64,000 bases of DNA from Oreohelix idahoensis. Its lineage: Eukaryota > Mollusca > Gastropoda > Stylommatophora > Oreohelicidae. The translations under genes and the position numbers were made by a program. Positions 45,219-56,920 of this stretch are shown here, piece by piece. The stretch lies in assembly GCA_024509875.1 (NCBI GenBank), contig JAMPIV010022935.1, positions 124,001 to 188,000 of the forward strand, read 5' to 3'. The notes beneath the pieces were generated by a model. That model was not told the origin of the DNA, ran no database searches, and saw only the letters and a list, made by a program, of their open reading frames with translations. Position 1 is the stretch's first letter, and every line of letters begins with the position of its first letter.

Positions 45219-48200
45219 TTAACTGGAATCATGTGGGCATCTAGACAATATGTCCGCCATCACATTATCCGAACCACGGATAGCTCGCACCGTGAAATGG
45301 AAAGGCTGAAGAGCAATAGCATAACGAGTAGATCTCGAGCTCTTCAAATCCTTACTTTGCATAGCCGTAAGAGCTTTTTGGTCGGTTTCCATAAAGAAAT
45401 GCGCGCCCAGAAGGAACCTTTGTAGCTTAAGAATGGACCAAACCATAGCCAACAATTCACGGTCCAAAACCGAGTAATTCCTTTCTGCCGCATTCAGCTT
45501 CCTAGAAATATACATTACAGGATGCAGAGTTCCTGAATATTCCTGCATTAGTGCCGCTCCAATGCCAGTGGAAGAGGCATCACTACGAAGGACAAAAGTC
45601 TTATCAATCGTCGGTAGTCTTAAGATAGGATGAGATGAGAACAAATTCTTAACCTGATCCAATGAAGATTGGCATTCTTGGGACCAACGCACCATATTAG
45701 GAGAACCTTTTTTCAATAACGTTGAAAGTGGTGCCATAATGGAGGACAGATTCTCAATGAATCTTCCATAGAATTGTATCAATCCCAAGAGACTACGCAC
45801 TTGCTTTTTTGTCTTCGGAACCGAGATATTTAATATCTTTGAAATGTTTTGGTCCTCTGTCTTCAACAGACCATGACCAACTCGATGACCTAGGAAGGAA
45901 ATTTCACTAAACCCAACAAAAGCTTTAGAGGGTTTAGCAGTCAAACTATGCTCACGTAGAGTAGATAGCAATTCCTTCAGACCCACATAGTGTTCTTCCC
46001 AAGTATCGCTGAAAAGACAGATGTCGTCTAAATATGCAATGACATCTGCACGATCTGATAGAATTCGTCGCATCATGCGTACGAAAGTCGCTGGGGCGTT
46101 CATAAGCCCGAAAGGCATAAAATTCCATTGAAACAGACCCCTAGGTGTCGAAAAAGCAGTGAGAGGTTTGGCGTGTTCCGTCAGTGGGACTTGCCAATAA
46201 CCTTTCGACAAGTCTAGTTTAGTAAAGAATTTAGCTTTAGAAAGTCTAATAAGTAGATCATCTAATAACGGCATAGGTTCAGCATCGAACTTCGTAACTT
46301 GATTTAATTTGCGATAATCAACGCAAAGACGTATGTTATTGTCTTTCTTTCGAACAATAACTATCGACGAAGAATAAGCTGAAGTGGATGGTTCAATTAT
46401 TTGTAGTTGAATCATTTCATCCAATTCTTTCTCGACTTGTGCTTGAAAATGAATAGGTATTGGGTATGGTCTTACTCTGATCGGATTACGATCAGTAAGT
46501 ATGATGTCATGTTCTATGACATCTGTGTGTCCAGGAATGTCGGTAAGGACATCCTGATATGATTGTAACGTAGAGGATACTTGACGTTGTTCCTCAAAAG
46601 ACAAGTTGGAAGAGACTGTAACGTCTCTCCACGATTCCGTTGAAGTAAGTGGAATCGTAGGAAGAGGTAAGTTCACGTCAGAAAAAATAGTTTCCTCATC
46701 CTGTATAACGGACAGGGATGAGATGTGACCATGTTGAACTGGAGAGTCGTCCGTCGCCTGGAAAATAGGCTGTAAATAGTCTGGACGTTCAATAAACTCT
46801 GTTAGCATATTTATATGGAAGGTTTTATGCCTTCCATCCACATCGACAATATAGTCGACATCAGAAATTTTCGAGACTATAGTGTATGGACCCTTCCAAG
46901 AAATGAGAAGTCTATTCTCTCTTGAGGGCAGTAAGACATATGCTTTGTCTCCAGGACAAAGTTGACGTAGGCGTCTTTTCTTATTAGCAAATCGCCTAGC
47001 TTTTTCTTTCGCAAATTCGGAAGATGATGAAGTTGCTAACCTGCACGATTCGATAATCTTTTCTCTAAGAGCTATAACATATTCATATGACGATTGTGTA
47101 TCATCGTCAATATTATCGGAAGTTATCAAATCGTGTAACAAGGACATTGGCCCGCGCGGTTGCGCGCCAAAGACAAGTTCGAAAGGAGAAAACCCTGTAT
47201 GCTCGTTGGGAACCTCTCTATAGGCAAAGAGGACTGCAGGTAAAACCCTGTCCCAATCTTCAGGATGATCCTCCGTTATCTTGCCAAGTAAGTTCTTTAG
47301 TGTCCTGTTAAGACGTTCTACCAATCCATTGGACATTGGATGATAAATACTACTGAGAGACCTTTTAATGTCTAGCGTAGCCATTACCTGAGACATAACG
47401 TCCGAAATTAACTGAGTGCCGTGATCCGACAGTATTTCTCCGGGGAATCCCAGACGAGAAAATACGAGCCAAAGAGCATCAGCGATATCGACAGTTGATA
47501 TGCTCTTCAGAGGAATAGCCTCTGGCCAACGCGTGCACATGTCCACGCAAGTGAGGATAAATTGGTGTCCTCTGGCTGACTTAATTTTGAACGGACCAAT
47601 GATGTCTATAGCCATTTTCTGAAACGGCCGAATCGGAATATCTGCAGCCTGAATAGGAGCAGCATGTCTCGGACCCCTAGACTTGACCTCTTGACAAATT
47701 TTGCAAGATCGGCAATAAATTCGGATGTCTTTATTCACGAATGGCCAAAAGAATGACGCAAGGACTCTAGTTTTAGTTCTGGAAAAACCCATGTGTCCCG
47801 CACACTGAGAATCGTGTGCATGCCGAAGAATTAAGGCTCTCATACACTTAGGCACAAGAATTTGCGAATGCATAGACTTGTCCGAGTGTTGTACCATTCG
47901 TACCAATATACCATTCTTCATAGTAATATACGATTTGTGATTCGTATTTTGATTGGGATCCCCTTTCTTTGCAAGAAGGAAGTATTTCTTCAAAGAAGGA
48001 TCCTCTTCTTGACGTTTAACAAACGAGTCATGGGAAATCACCAAGTGCTCGTCTTGGCTATCAACTTCATTACTATTATCAGATGAAGTTGGGGGATTAA
48101 GAGCTTGAGCTCTTGTCATCACTGCATTGACCGTTTGAATGTTTTTTTCTTCCCAACTAGAAATTTGTTGCGGGGTGCATTCCTTAACCCCATGAATACG

Positions 48201-49091
48201 ACCGATTATAAGATCCGCAATAGGATTAGGAAGAAGACATGCATGGACATCTCCTGTGAAGAAAGGAGTGTCAATCCTAATAATAGCAGTAGGATAGCTT
48301 TCCATAGTACCACCAAATGTAACACATTTGATTGTTTTTCCAGTGGCACAGCAAGGATCTATCAGAGACTCCTTAACCCCGACGGTAGTACATCCCGAAT
48401 CGAAAAGTACTGAGACTAGCCTATCATTTATTAGACCTTTATCTAAGATGAGAGATCCTCTCCCATCATGCGCAACTGTAGCAGGTAGAGCAGGAAGAGG
48501 GTGACCACAACTTAGCGTAGATACAGTCGATGAATCGAACAATGTTAAGCATTGGGGGCATTCAGTTGCTCTCCCAAAATCGAAAGCACAACCAGTGATA
48601 GCCCTAGAGTTACCACTATCATTTACTGTATTACAGGCTCCATCAAACTCTTGTTGCGCAGAGTTTGCCTGTTGGTAAGGTCTTTTCTTGTTAAACCTAG
48701 GTCTACCTCGATTATCATTTCCCCTGTAATTATTTTGACTATCATTTCCCCTGTAATTATTTCGACTATCATTTCCCCTGTAATTGTTATCATATTGCCT
48801 ATTGTAATCATCATTCCGGTTTGAATCCCGGTTTCTAAATTCACCATCGTCATAATCTTGACGTCGAGAATGATTACCTCGAAAATTTGAATAGTTATTA
48901 TTTGGATAGCCTTTGCGAAAGTGTCTCAAATTATTACCACTAAAATTACGAGAACTACCATCTTGTCTCCACTGCATAGACGAAGAACCATCATGTGTTG
49001 GATTACTCCGCTTCTGAGTGTAATTTTGATTACTTCCCCTATTCCAATTTTGTTGAGCACCCTGAAATTTTTTTTTTGAAATTAGGGCCAT
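45219..49091 (-). CDS. pol: Pol of element C, copy 2 (PR-IN-RT-RNase H, intact frame)
   Basis: A 1290-codon open frame. Counting from 49091: RGND-repeat basic tail ~10-130; CX2CX13CGH ~175-200; protease DSGCTTVG ~231; H2C2 ~420-466; integrase core AIDIIG ~497, SDHGTQL ~553, LVERLN ~590; RT with YLDDICLF ~1019; RNase H starting RSDASSTG ~1170 and ending ADILSR. By eye every catalytic acid is present. Its N-terminus is cut from gag by a 10-T run (49068-49077) where copy 1 has nine, so the true gene is longer and the apparent Met is not the real start. Integrase lies upstream of RT as in element B. This is the best-preserved pol in the window. Confidence 0.93.
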   Translation of the reverse strand: MALISKKKFQGAQQNWNRGSNQNYTQKRSNPTHDGSSSMQWRQDGSSRNFSGNNLRHFRKGYPNNNYSNFRGNHSRRQDYDDGEFRNRDSNRNDDYNRQYDNNYRGNDSRNNYRGNDSQNNYRGNDNRGRPRFNKKRPYQQANSAQQEFDGACNTVNDSGNSRAITGCAFDFGRATECPQCLTLFDSSTVSTLSCGHPLPALPATVAHDGRGSLILDKGLINDRLVSVLFDSGCTTVGVKESLIDPCCATGKTIKCVTFGGTMESYPTAIIRIDTPFFTGDVHACLLPNPIADLIIGRIHGVKECTPQQISSWEEKNIQTVNAVMTRAQALNPPTSSDNSNEVDSQDEHLVISHDSFVKRQEEDPSLKKYFLLAKKGDPNQNTNHKSYITMKNGILVRMVQHSDKSMHSQILVPKCMRALILRHAHDSQCAGHMGFSRTKTRVLASFFWPFVNKDIRIYCRSCKICQEVKSRGPRHAAPIQAADIPIRPFQKMAIDIIGPFKIKSARGHQFILTCVDMCTRWPEAIPLKSISTVDIADALWLVFSRLGFPGEILSDHGTQLISDVMSQVMATLDIKRSLSSIYHPMSNGLVERLNRTLKNLLGKITEDHPEDWDRVLPAVLFAYREVPNEHTGFSPFELVFGAQPRGPMSLLHDLITSDNIDDDTQSSYEYVIALREKIIESCRLATSSSSEFAKEKARRFANKKRRLRQLCPGDKAYVLLPSRENRLLISWKGPYTIVSKISDVDYIVDVDGRHKTFHINMLTEFIERPDYLQPIFQATDDSPVQHGHISSLSVIQDEETIFSDVNLPLPTIPLTSTESWRDVTVSSNLSFEEQRQVSSTLQSYQDVLTDIPGHTDVIEHDIILTDRNPIRVRPYPIPIHFQAQVEKELDEMIQLQIIEPSTSAYSSSIVIVRKKDNNIRLCVDYRKLNQVTKFDAEPMPLLDDLLIRLSKAKFFTKLDLSKGYWQVPLTEHAKPLTAFSTPRGLFQWNFMPFGLMNAPATFVRMMRRILSDRADVIAYLDDICLFSDTWEEHYVGLKELLSTLREHSLTAKPSKAFVGFSEISFLGHRVGHGLLKTEDQNISKILNISVPKTKKQVRSLLGLIQFYGRFIENLSSIMAPLSTLLKKGSPNMVRWSQECQSSLDQVKNLFSSHPILRLPTIDKTFVLRSDASSTGIGAALMQEYSGTLHPVMYISRKLNAAERNYSVLDRELLAMVWSILKLQRFLLGAHFFMETDQKALTAMQSKDLKSSRSTRYAIALQPFHFTVRAIRGSDNVMADILSRCPHDSS

Positions 49092-50171
49092 ATGGTGTTG
49101 CCGAAGCAGCTGGCAACCCTTCTTTCACTTTAGAATTGCTAACTGTAGCATGGGGATGTGCTGTGGCATACTGACAACAGTATTCCTCCATTTCTTTTAA
49201 GTTTTTAGGCTTACGCTCATGAAGGAATGCAAGAAAAGAATCATTAACAGATGACAAAACCTTATCTCGCAATAATAAGTCCATTAGACCTTCATATGTT
49301 TTCTCAATCTGAGACAACTCAACCCATCGTGTAAATGTACGACGTATCTTTGTAACAAAATCAGAGAAATCTACTCCATTTTCTGGCAACATTGTCCTAA
49401 AACGAAGACGATAGTCTTCTTGTTTTAGTTGATATTTTTTTAGTAATGCTGCCCTGACAACATCATAATTAGTCCTCTCATGTTCGTCTATTGTCATAAG
49501 AGTAGTCACTGTGTCACCTGTAAAAAATGGCATCAGTTGTTCAACATATTTTTCCTTTTTTATGTTATGCGTATCGCACAAAAATTGGAATCTATCTAGA
49601 TAATCTGCTACGTCATCCTTTAAAGGATTGAAATGAGGCAATTTAATCCTACTAACAAACTCCCTTGTCGTACTCGAAGTTGTTTGCTGAGCACCCGTAC
49701 TCGCCAATTTCAATTTCTCTAACTCCAAAGTTGCGAGTTTTTCATCAAGTTCCATCTTCTGTTTTCTTTCCTCATGTTCCATTTTTCTGATTTCAGCTTG
49801 AGCTTTCCTCTCCTCTGCAGCAGCTTGAGCTTTCCTCTCCTCTGCAGCAGCTTGAGCTTTCCTCTCCTCTGCAGCAGCTTCTTTGTCTAATCTCTTTTGT
49901 TCAGCTTCAAATCTCCTTTCCTCCACCTGCATCTGCAATTTCTTTTGTTCAGCAGCCATATCAGCTTCTCTGTCTAGCCTTTTTTGTTCCGCCGCAGCTT
50001 CTCTTTCTAATCTTTTCTCTTCAGCCTGAGCTTTTTTTCTCTTCAGCCTGAGCTTTTTTCTCTTCTGCAGCTAATGCTTTGTCATACTGAGCAACAGCCC
50101 ATTGTTCTAACTGTTGACCAGTTTTATCAAGGGCTCTCCCTTGTGTAATAAAGTAGTCCAATGTAGACATC
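49078..50171 (-). pseudogene. gag: gag of element C, copy 2 (frameshifted)
   Basis: Begins MSTLDYFI at 50171. A 7-T run at 50032-50038 (six in copy 1, 41934-41939) shifts the frame inside the coiled coil, and a second homopolymer shift at 49068-49077 separates gag from pol. Between them the frame is open: coiled coil with AAAEERKAQ repeats (three here, two in copy 1), then the core REFVSRIKLPHFNPLKDDVA, MPFFTGDTVTTL, LLKKYQLKQEDYRLRF, YEGLMDLLLRDKVLSS. The sequence reads through the position where element B has its TAA. Confidence 0.88.
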
Positions 50172-52142
50172 TTGTCTAATGAGATCAGAAACCTGAAAAA
50201 AAAATTAAATAAATTACCTTATCCCACTTCAATGGGAGACAAGTCTGAAATGCTAGACTTGTATACTCACTTCACTTTATTTTACTGTCTTAGTCTTAGA
50301 CAAAGACTTTGTATGTTCCTCTTGTTTATAATGTACCCAAAAAATCACTTGAGTACCTGTGGAAAAAAAAAATTCCCTTATATCCCACTCACTATGGGCA
50401 CAAGTCTTTTTTATAAAGAACTTGAATATGTATTTCACCTTGTCTCAATCTTTGTAGATAACAAGTCTTTTATCAAAGAACTTGTATAAATATCTTATAT
50501 GATATTTTATTAAGAAACTCTATATGAAGAGTCTACCTTATCAATAATATCAAAACATGACCAAGTATGTGTATGTAGACTGTGCATGACAGTAATGTAG
50601 TACAACCTAAAAAAATACAAAGACAAAAATACAAAACAATACAAATGGCAACACTGTTTTAACCAAAAATGTGTAGAGAAATACACAAGAAAGGAGAGAC
50701 CTACAGAATACAAACAAAACAAATCGACAATCAAAACTGAAAAACAGACAAAATATTACAAAAACAACGTTAAGTACAATTACATCACAGCTAACATCAA
50801 TAGCGACCAATTGTCACTAGCAAATTTCCAAATTAAGAAAATTTGCACCTATAGAACGCTTACAGTAAGCCTCGATCAAGTGGCATATTTACCGTAAGAC
50901 CCACCAACCGAAAAACCCGCAGAAAAATACACCAAAAACAGTAGAAGTAACATAATATAGCAATCAATTTCAATGTGTTGCAGAACAAGTTCAGTCACAG
51001 CTGAAACTAAAATAAATTCCTTGCTCCTTGCGAACACAGAAACGAAATGTCAAACGCGCACTGAACGTCAAATCCACTGTAACATAAAGTGGTATTCACG
51101 AACCAAAGTTACTATGACCTTCTCAAATTAGGGCTTGCACATTGAATGTTTACTATTTCCACGTACTGTTTACAAACACTTGACCTCCAACAATGTAGCT
51201 TGAATGCTCTGACCTAGAAAAGTCTGTTGTTGAATGAAACGTGTAACAACCAGCAGTACTGTTTACAATAGGAACCCGCCTTCTATGCAGTTATGGTCCA
51301 CGTAGCAAATGCCTAGTAGTTAACTTCAGTACATGTCTTGTTATGCTTTATGTAGCATTATAATATAAATGCTCGTACTGTTTATTTGGGTCAACCGTTG
51401 ATGACCTATATCTGTCCTGTTGTAGCCAAAACTTGCAAGTGTAGAATTAGCGCTGTGTGTTACGGCTGTCCCGTGTGTAGCTTAGACCCACAGATCAGAA
51501 GTGTAATGTGTACTTGTCCTTCTTGTAACTTTCTCGACAAAACTGGAGACATCATACATGTAACAGCCAACCAGGAATGTAAATTTCTGGATCCATAAAT
51601 GTCAACAATAATGTCAAATGCTCGCTCTGTTCTTTTTAAACCCACAGATCTGGTCCATCAGAAATGTAAGTTTCTAGGCCACATTGGCGACAAGAAATGT
51701 ATCATAAGAGCCCACGTAACTGGTCCACCAGAAATGTAACTGTCTTTTTTTTCTTTGTTGATGTGATCACTGGCCCAAGACAGTATACATGTTGTTAGAT
51801 GTGTAGTGCGAGCGTATGATGAATTGAGTGTGGGTGCGAATGAAGGCGCGAATGTGTTTAGGCTCGTATAGATGTAGATCCTGCAACCCATACTCTCACA
51901 TGCAGTAATCAAGGATGCTTTGACACTGCAGGCATGTTTCAAGACATTTATTGACGGGAACACACATAGTATCAACAGGAACAGTCAGTGTAACAAGGTC
52001 ATGCTGACCTGACATCGATAGGTATACATTTGGCATTCAAAAAAGGTAAACATCAGAATAGACGTGCATGGTCAATAGCAAAGTTCTTCAATAATGACAG
52101 TTCGTAGCGTCGCCCTTGGCGTCTCTGACTAAACGCGTCAGA
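50172..52142 (-). other. 5' leader of element C, copy 2
   Basis: Nearly identical to 42072-44045, apart from small homopolymer and short-repeat indels. Non-coding. Confidence 0.65.
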
Positions 52143-52853
52143 TGCCTTAGTTACTTTGACACACAGGTGCAACTTGGCACTCCCCGCCAATTGCACATAT
52201 CAGGCTGTAGTATAACAGCCGAAAGCACAGGCCTCGTTCTGACGTCGGCCGTGTACTTCTGTTAAATAGGTTATCATCAACCCTGCAGTAATACTTATTG
52301 TAGATAGAAGTTCCGCCAATCTGCGGCTCCCACAATATATCTTCGTCACTGGCTTTCTGGACAATATAAGACTAACAGTCTTGGATGGCTACCTCGAGCA
52401 CAAATATATAAGTTCTGAAATGGCGGATCAGTGAGCTGCTGTTCACCCTAGGTAATCCTTTACATGTTCTGCCACCGAAAAGCGTAATAATGCATAAAGG
52501 TCGGTATTACCTGGAAAATGAATCCTCAGAACTAAACAAGGAATTCTGTCGTCATCCCGACGCACAGAGATTCACTGGGGAAAACTGCCATAGCAGTTAC
52601 TTCGAAGATTCTCCCCGAAAAACAATGGACTCTTGGTCCCTTCAGAAAAACAGGACCTCCCGGCTTCCCGGAAGTATATCTCACTCCCGCTTAAAAAACC
52701 TTCCCATAGGCCTACGCCGAACTGTCAACCTCTGACCCTAAAGGTCAAACACAATGAATGAATAAACAAGGGAAGACAACCCCTAATCAACCTGACATCG
52801 CAGGTAAAGACACAATTATTCTTATGATACAAACATAAGCAAATAACTTGACA
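52143..52853 (-). repeat. LTR of element C, right (5')
   Basis: 711 bp, the upstream LTR in element sense. It is followed at 52854 by unrelated sequence. Confidence 0.93.
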
Positions 52854-53045
52854 TTTCGGCGAGCGAGCAGAAATAATTCTGCGATTGCTCGGTTAACGAT
52901 GAAGTTAAGATTAGGTTATGATTGGGTGGGTTCGATTTAATTTATGTGCAGGCATGATATTAGGTCAAATTTTGGGCAAAAGCGGTTTCTGGGAGATGAT
53001 GACAGACGCGATGACTCACAGCGTCTGTCTTGCATCCAACTATGA
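52854..53045. other. Flank with an imperfect hairpin
   Basis: CGAGCGAGCAGAA and TTCTGCGATTGCTCG near 52859-52893 form an imperfect inverted repeat. No coding. Confidence 0.45.
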
Positions 53046-53054
53046 GCAATATAT

Positions 53055-53983
53055 CATCTTCATCAGTTGCCATCTCCACAACGAAGGTTGCCTGTAATGG
53101 ATCTCCAACGTCTTCTGTCTCTTGTCTTGGTGGTGCACTCTGATAGACTCTTTCCTGTCCATCTCTTGATGTTATCTTCCCACTTATAGCGCTGTCTTCC
53201 CCTTGCACGTTTGCCTTCAACTCTCTCTTCTGTTATGGTCTTCTGCAAGGTGTTATGCCTTTTTATGTGGCCAGAGTATTTTAGCTGCCGAACTTTGACC
53301 TCCCTCATTAGTTCTCTTTTCATACCTAGATTTTCTAGGACCTCCTTATTTGTTTTCATCTTTTTCCATGAGATACACACCATTCTTCTATATATCCACA
53401 TTTCAAGAGCCTCAATTCTTTCTTCCAAATGCTTATTCATCGTCCATGTTTCTGCACCATACAGAAATGCAGAATATATATAACACTTTATGATTCTCAC
53501 TTTTAATTTGTGAGATAACTGTTTAGATGTCAGTATATGTTTCATGTTGCTGAATGTAGCTTTGGCCATTCCTATTCTCTTCTTGATTTCAGTTTCACAT
53601 CTGCCATCTTCTGTTATTATATGACCAAGATATACGTAGCTCTTGACTTGTTCCAGGATTTTCCCATTTACGCTTATCTTTAATGTGGTTTTATCGTCTG
53701 TTTTGCTAATTATCATAATTTTTGTTTTCTCAATATTAATGTCGAGTCCATATTCATGACTTATGCTGTTCACTTGCTTCCCTAGTTCTTGTAACTCCTG
53801 TTCGCTTTCAGCTAACAACACGGTATCATCTGCATATCTAAGGTTGTTTATTGACCTTCCACTTATGTTCAGTCCTGGTATTTCCTGTATCTGTTTGAAA
53901 TTTTTTTCGGTGTATAAATTAAATAGGGGGGGGGGGGGACAGCACACAACATTGTCTGACACCTCTTTTTATGTCTATGTATG
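53055..53983 (-). pseudogene. 5'-truncated LINE RT fragment with YADD and 9-bp target duplication
   Basis: Sister of the copy at 27007, less damaged. It has LRYADDTVLLAESEQ with the catalytic YADD intact, LDINIEKTKIMII, KSYVYLGHIITEDG, AFLYGAETWTM, RGRQRYKWEDNIKRW and a frame open to the 3' end at 53063. GCAATATAT at 53046-53054 and 53984-53992 flanks it exactly. The 3' end has a GAT-type tail. A G/C-run length change near 53926-53939 disturbs the start of the fragment. Only the palm onward is present. Confidence 0.9.
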
Positions 53984-53992
53984 GCAATATAT

Positions 53993-55185
53993 AGTGAGCG
54001 CCAAAGTTAGTTATCGTTCACAAGTCCAAGAATAAGAGCCATTTCAGTCTGCCCGGTTCGGTGAGATTCTGTAAAGTTGGCGATTCACGGCGGGGAAGTT
54101 GCAAATAAACCTAAGCCTCCAACGGACTTTGCCTTCTCGGGAGAGGGAGGCACGGGACATCAGTGTAATTGAAGAAAACTGGGTACGCGCTTTGTAGCTG
54201 GCGCCCAGTTACGTCTGCAACAATGAGAGGAATTAGAAGTTCTCTTGACGTGAGAAAACATACCTCAGCGGAGACTTGTCTCTAAATCGGAGCTCTTAGC
54301 TCGTAAGGGCCCAATACCAAAACAGGCTACGTTGCCTGGTGTTGTTTACAACAGAAACAGAGGGGAGAGAGAGGAGTTTAGCGGTTTCCTCGGGAACAAT
54401 AGGGTTAGATAGAAATACTTAGAGGACAGCCTCTGAGTTAGTGCTGCAGAATCCATTCGCGTAGTATTTCTTTTTGGTGTATTAGTTAGGTGTGCAGGAC
54501 CACCTAGAGCGCCTTGAGACAATGTAGTCCTTTAGTTTACACATCTTCAGCGGGACAGTGTGTTTAGTTAGTAACAATAGTTTAGTCAGGAGTGGTGGCT
54601 CTTACTTAGAGACTCCCGCCAAGTATATGTCTTTATCCTTAGTTGTTTTCGTGCAGGTGTGAAAGAGAGCGTGGTAATTTTTATATTTTGTCTTTCACTT
54701 GATTTGTTCTTTTTTCCAGGTTGTGCGAACTCGCGCGTTATTGTTGTTTGCTGTGGTATTGATGTGTTGTTTAATAAACTATAAAATGTACACTGGATCA
54801 GTTTATCTTTAACTATACTGTACTTGTATGCTTTGACTGTATAGTGGTGTCTGTGGATAACTTAGTGTAACCTTATCTCCTTTCTGGTAGTCAGAGGTGG
54901 TGAGACAGTAGCTAGTAAATAAGTCACAAGTGGCGAGGGGGAGTCAATCGAGGTTCTCACCCTTGAAGCTATAAGTCTCATTCTTCCACATTCACCGAAA
55001 TTCTCGTCTTAATCTATCTTCTCAGACTTTCCTCAAAACTGGGGTCTTTGTCTCTTTACTCAGACGGACTCTAATTAAGCCACTTTGTGACAGTTATTTT
55101 TAGATGTGATGCATTAAATTTTGTTATCGTCATCGATACATGATGGAAGGTAAATGTTCGTTGCTGTGGCCTGTTTAATAAACAC
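53993..55185 (+). other. Unclassified, possibly LTR-like, sequence
   Basis: No coding. AATAAA at about 54772 and a TGGCGAGGGGGAG word near 54932 resembling a primer site suggest an old LTR ending near 54930, but no partner LTR is in the window. Confidence 0.3.
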
Positions 55186-55224
55186 TTAGCTGAAAATCGG
55201 TGAGTACTGCTGCTGTTGTTCGGC
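55186..55224 (+). repeat. 39-bp inverted repeat, left copy
   Basis: TTAGCTGAAAATCGG...GTTGTTCGGC is the exact reverse complement of 62314-62352. The two copies lie 7.2 kb apart on either side of the satellite array. Confidence 0.85.
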
Positions 55225-55425
55225 TGGCAACCTCAGCATGTGAAAATGATATGTTCATGAACCACCACAGCAAAGCACTGGTGATTATTTCTTGCTAGTT
55301 CTCACAAGGAACCAAAAGCAGAGGTAACTGCAGACTCCCAATTGAGCAGGGAGTGAGTGATGATTACATCAGCATGTGCATAGTTTATATTATCAGTTTA
55401 GAGTTATATGTAAATGTCACAGTAT
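55222..55425 (+). repeat. Dispersed repeat H, copy 2
   Basis: Shares with 31051-31320 the ordered blocks GGCAACCTCAGCATGTGAAAA, TTCATGAACCACCACAGC and GAGCAGGGAGTGAGTGA. Confidence 0.75.
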
Positions 55426-56011
55426 AGACATTCGCCGAAATTTTGAGTTGGTCACACTGTAAGAGTGACAACATTGATACTCATTTTAAAAAACCGGTTT
55501 GGTCAGTTGAGCCAAAAACGGAAGAGGATATGAAACTTTTGGCGCAAAGGATTCGATGAGATGTCTGCCGTCCTGAGAGGACGTGTACCCTTTGTCAGCA
55601 GTTTTGCTGGGATTATGTGAATGCCATTGCGGTTCATATTTCTTGCCGATTTCCATGTAGTCAGGATTATTTGGTATACTGCTAGAATGTTGATGTGATC
55701 TCTAGTGGTTTTTTTCCTGGGTATAATTTACGTTAAGTATCTCGCATTTATATATTGCTTGGCTTCAGTACAGGGTTAGCCAGTGAGCGAAAGACATCGG
55801 GTAGTCGCTGGATAGATTATGTCGGTGATTATGTTGCTGTTATATTAAGCTATTGATTATGGCAAGTAGTTTGGCATTTCCATTGCATTGTTATTTCATG
55901 TGTATTGCTAGCCGTGTGTGGCTTCTGTGTGTGCGCAATATTTATTAAAGGAACCATACCGATTTCAGGTGTTATTGCATTATTCATGTCAGCTATGGTG
56001 TACTGTGGTCT
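55426..56011. other. No supported gene
   Basis: No recognised coding or repeat between repeat H and the array. Confidence 0.4.
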
Positions 56012-56023
56012 TGCCTTTAGACA

Positions 56024-56711
56024 AACATTTATTACAAACAAGCGAATCACACTATCCGCTCTGCCATCTACGCATCATCAAAAATGATGTTTCAATGGCA
56101 GGTCAATAGTGCGAACCACAATACACGACACCAGAAGTCCTCCATGGGCAGTTCAGCCTATTAATGACGCAATCACTTCTGTTGTATTTCTATCAAGCAG
56201 TATAGGCCGAATCCAACAAGACCCTTAGGACCTTAATACTGTGTCCAGTAAATGATAGTAGACTAGAACAGTGAGAACAGGATAGTGGGTAGGTTTGGTA
56301 TTGTACAAACATTTATTACAAATAAGGGAGGGAAAACCTGAGGCCTGTAAACAGTAAATTAATATGAAACAAATATAAAGGTATGTTATCAGGCACTCGC
56401 AGGAAATAAAGAAGTAGAACACCAGACAACAGAAAAACAACAGACATGAGTGGCTTACCCAGGATTTGAACACTGGACCTTCCGTGCGACAACCCCGCCT
56501 AGCCATGCAAGCGAATCACACTATCCGCTCTGCCATCTACGCATCATCAAAAATGATGTTTCAATGGCAGGTCAATAGTGCGAACCACAATACACGACAC
56601 CAGAAGTCCTCCATGGGCAGTTCAGCCTATTAATGACGCAATCACTTCTGTTGTATTTCTATCAAGCAGTATAGGCCGAATCCAACAAGACCCTTAGGAC
56701 CTTAATACTGT
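56024..56711 (-). repeat. Inverted arm of the satellite array
   Basis: Carries one complete and one internally deleted unit in opposite orientation. With 56745 onwards it forms a palindrome whose matched arms are at least one unit (~460 bp) long, around a 33-bp spacer. At the outer end the unit is cut between ATTTATTACAAAC and AAGCGAATCACAC. Confidence 0.9.
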
Positions 56712-56920
56712 GTCCAGTAAATGATAGTAGACTAGAACAGTGATACAGTATTAAGGTCCTAAGGGTCTTGTTGGATTCGGCCTATACTGCTTGATAGAAA
56801 TACAACAGAAGTGATTGCGTCATTAATAGGCTGAACTGCCCATGGAGGACTTCTGGTGTCGTGTATTGTGGTTCGCACTATTGACCTGCCATTGAAACAT
56901 CATTTTTGATGATGCGTAGA

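Larger units (their letters stand above)
35982..52853 (-). mobile_element. Tandem LTR retrotransposon C: LTR-internal-LTR-internal-LTR
   Basis: Three 711-bp LTRs (35982-36692, 44046-44756, 52143-52853) enclose two almost identical internal regions (36693-44045 and 44757-52142), transcribed right to left. The middle LTR is shared. Internal regions encode a Gmr1-like Gag-Pol with integrase before RT. The outer flanks differ (GACAA left, TTTCG right), so no target duplication is seen. Unequal recombination between LTRs of two copies, or tandem integration, would give this structure. An assembly artefact is less likely because the two copies carry different lesions and a 27-bp coding length difference. 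Confidence 0.92.

Noticed and set aside
54700..54960. LTR end with primer site of a further element
   Set aside because: TGGCGAGGGGGAG and an AATAAA are suggestive, but there is no second LTR or internal coding to support it as an element.
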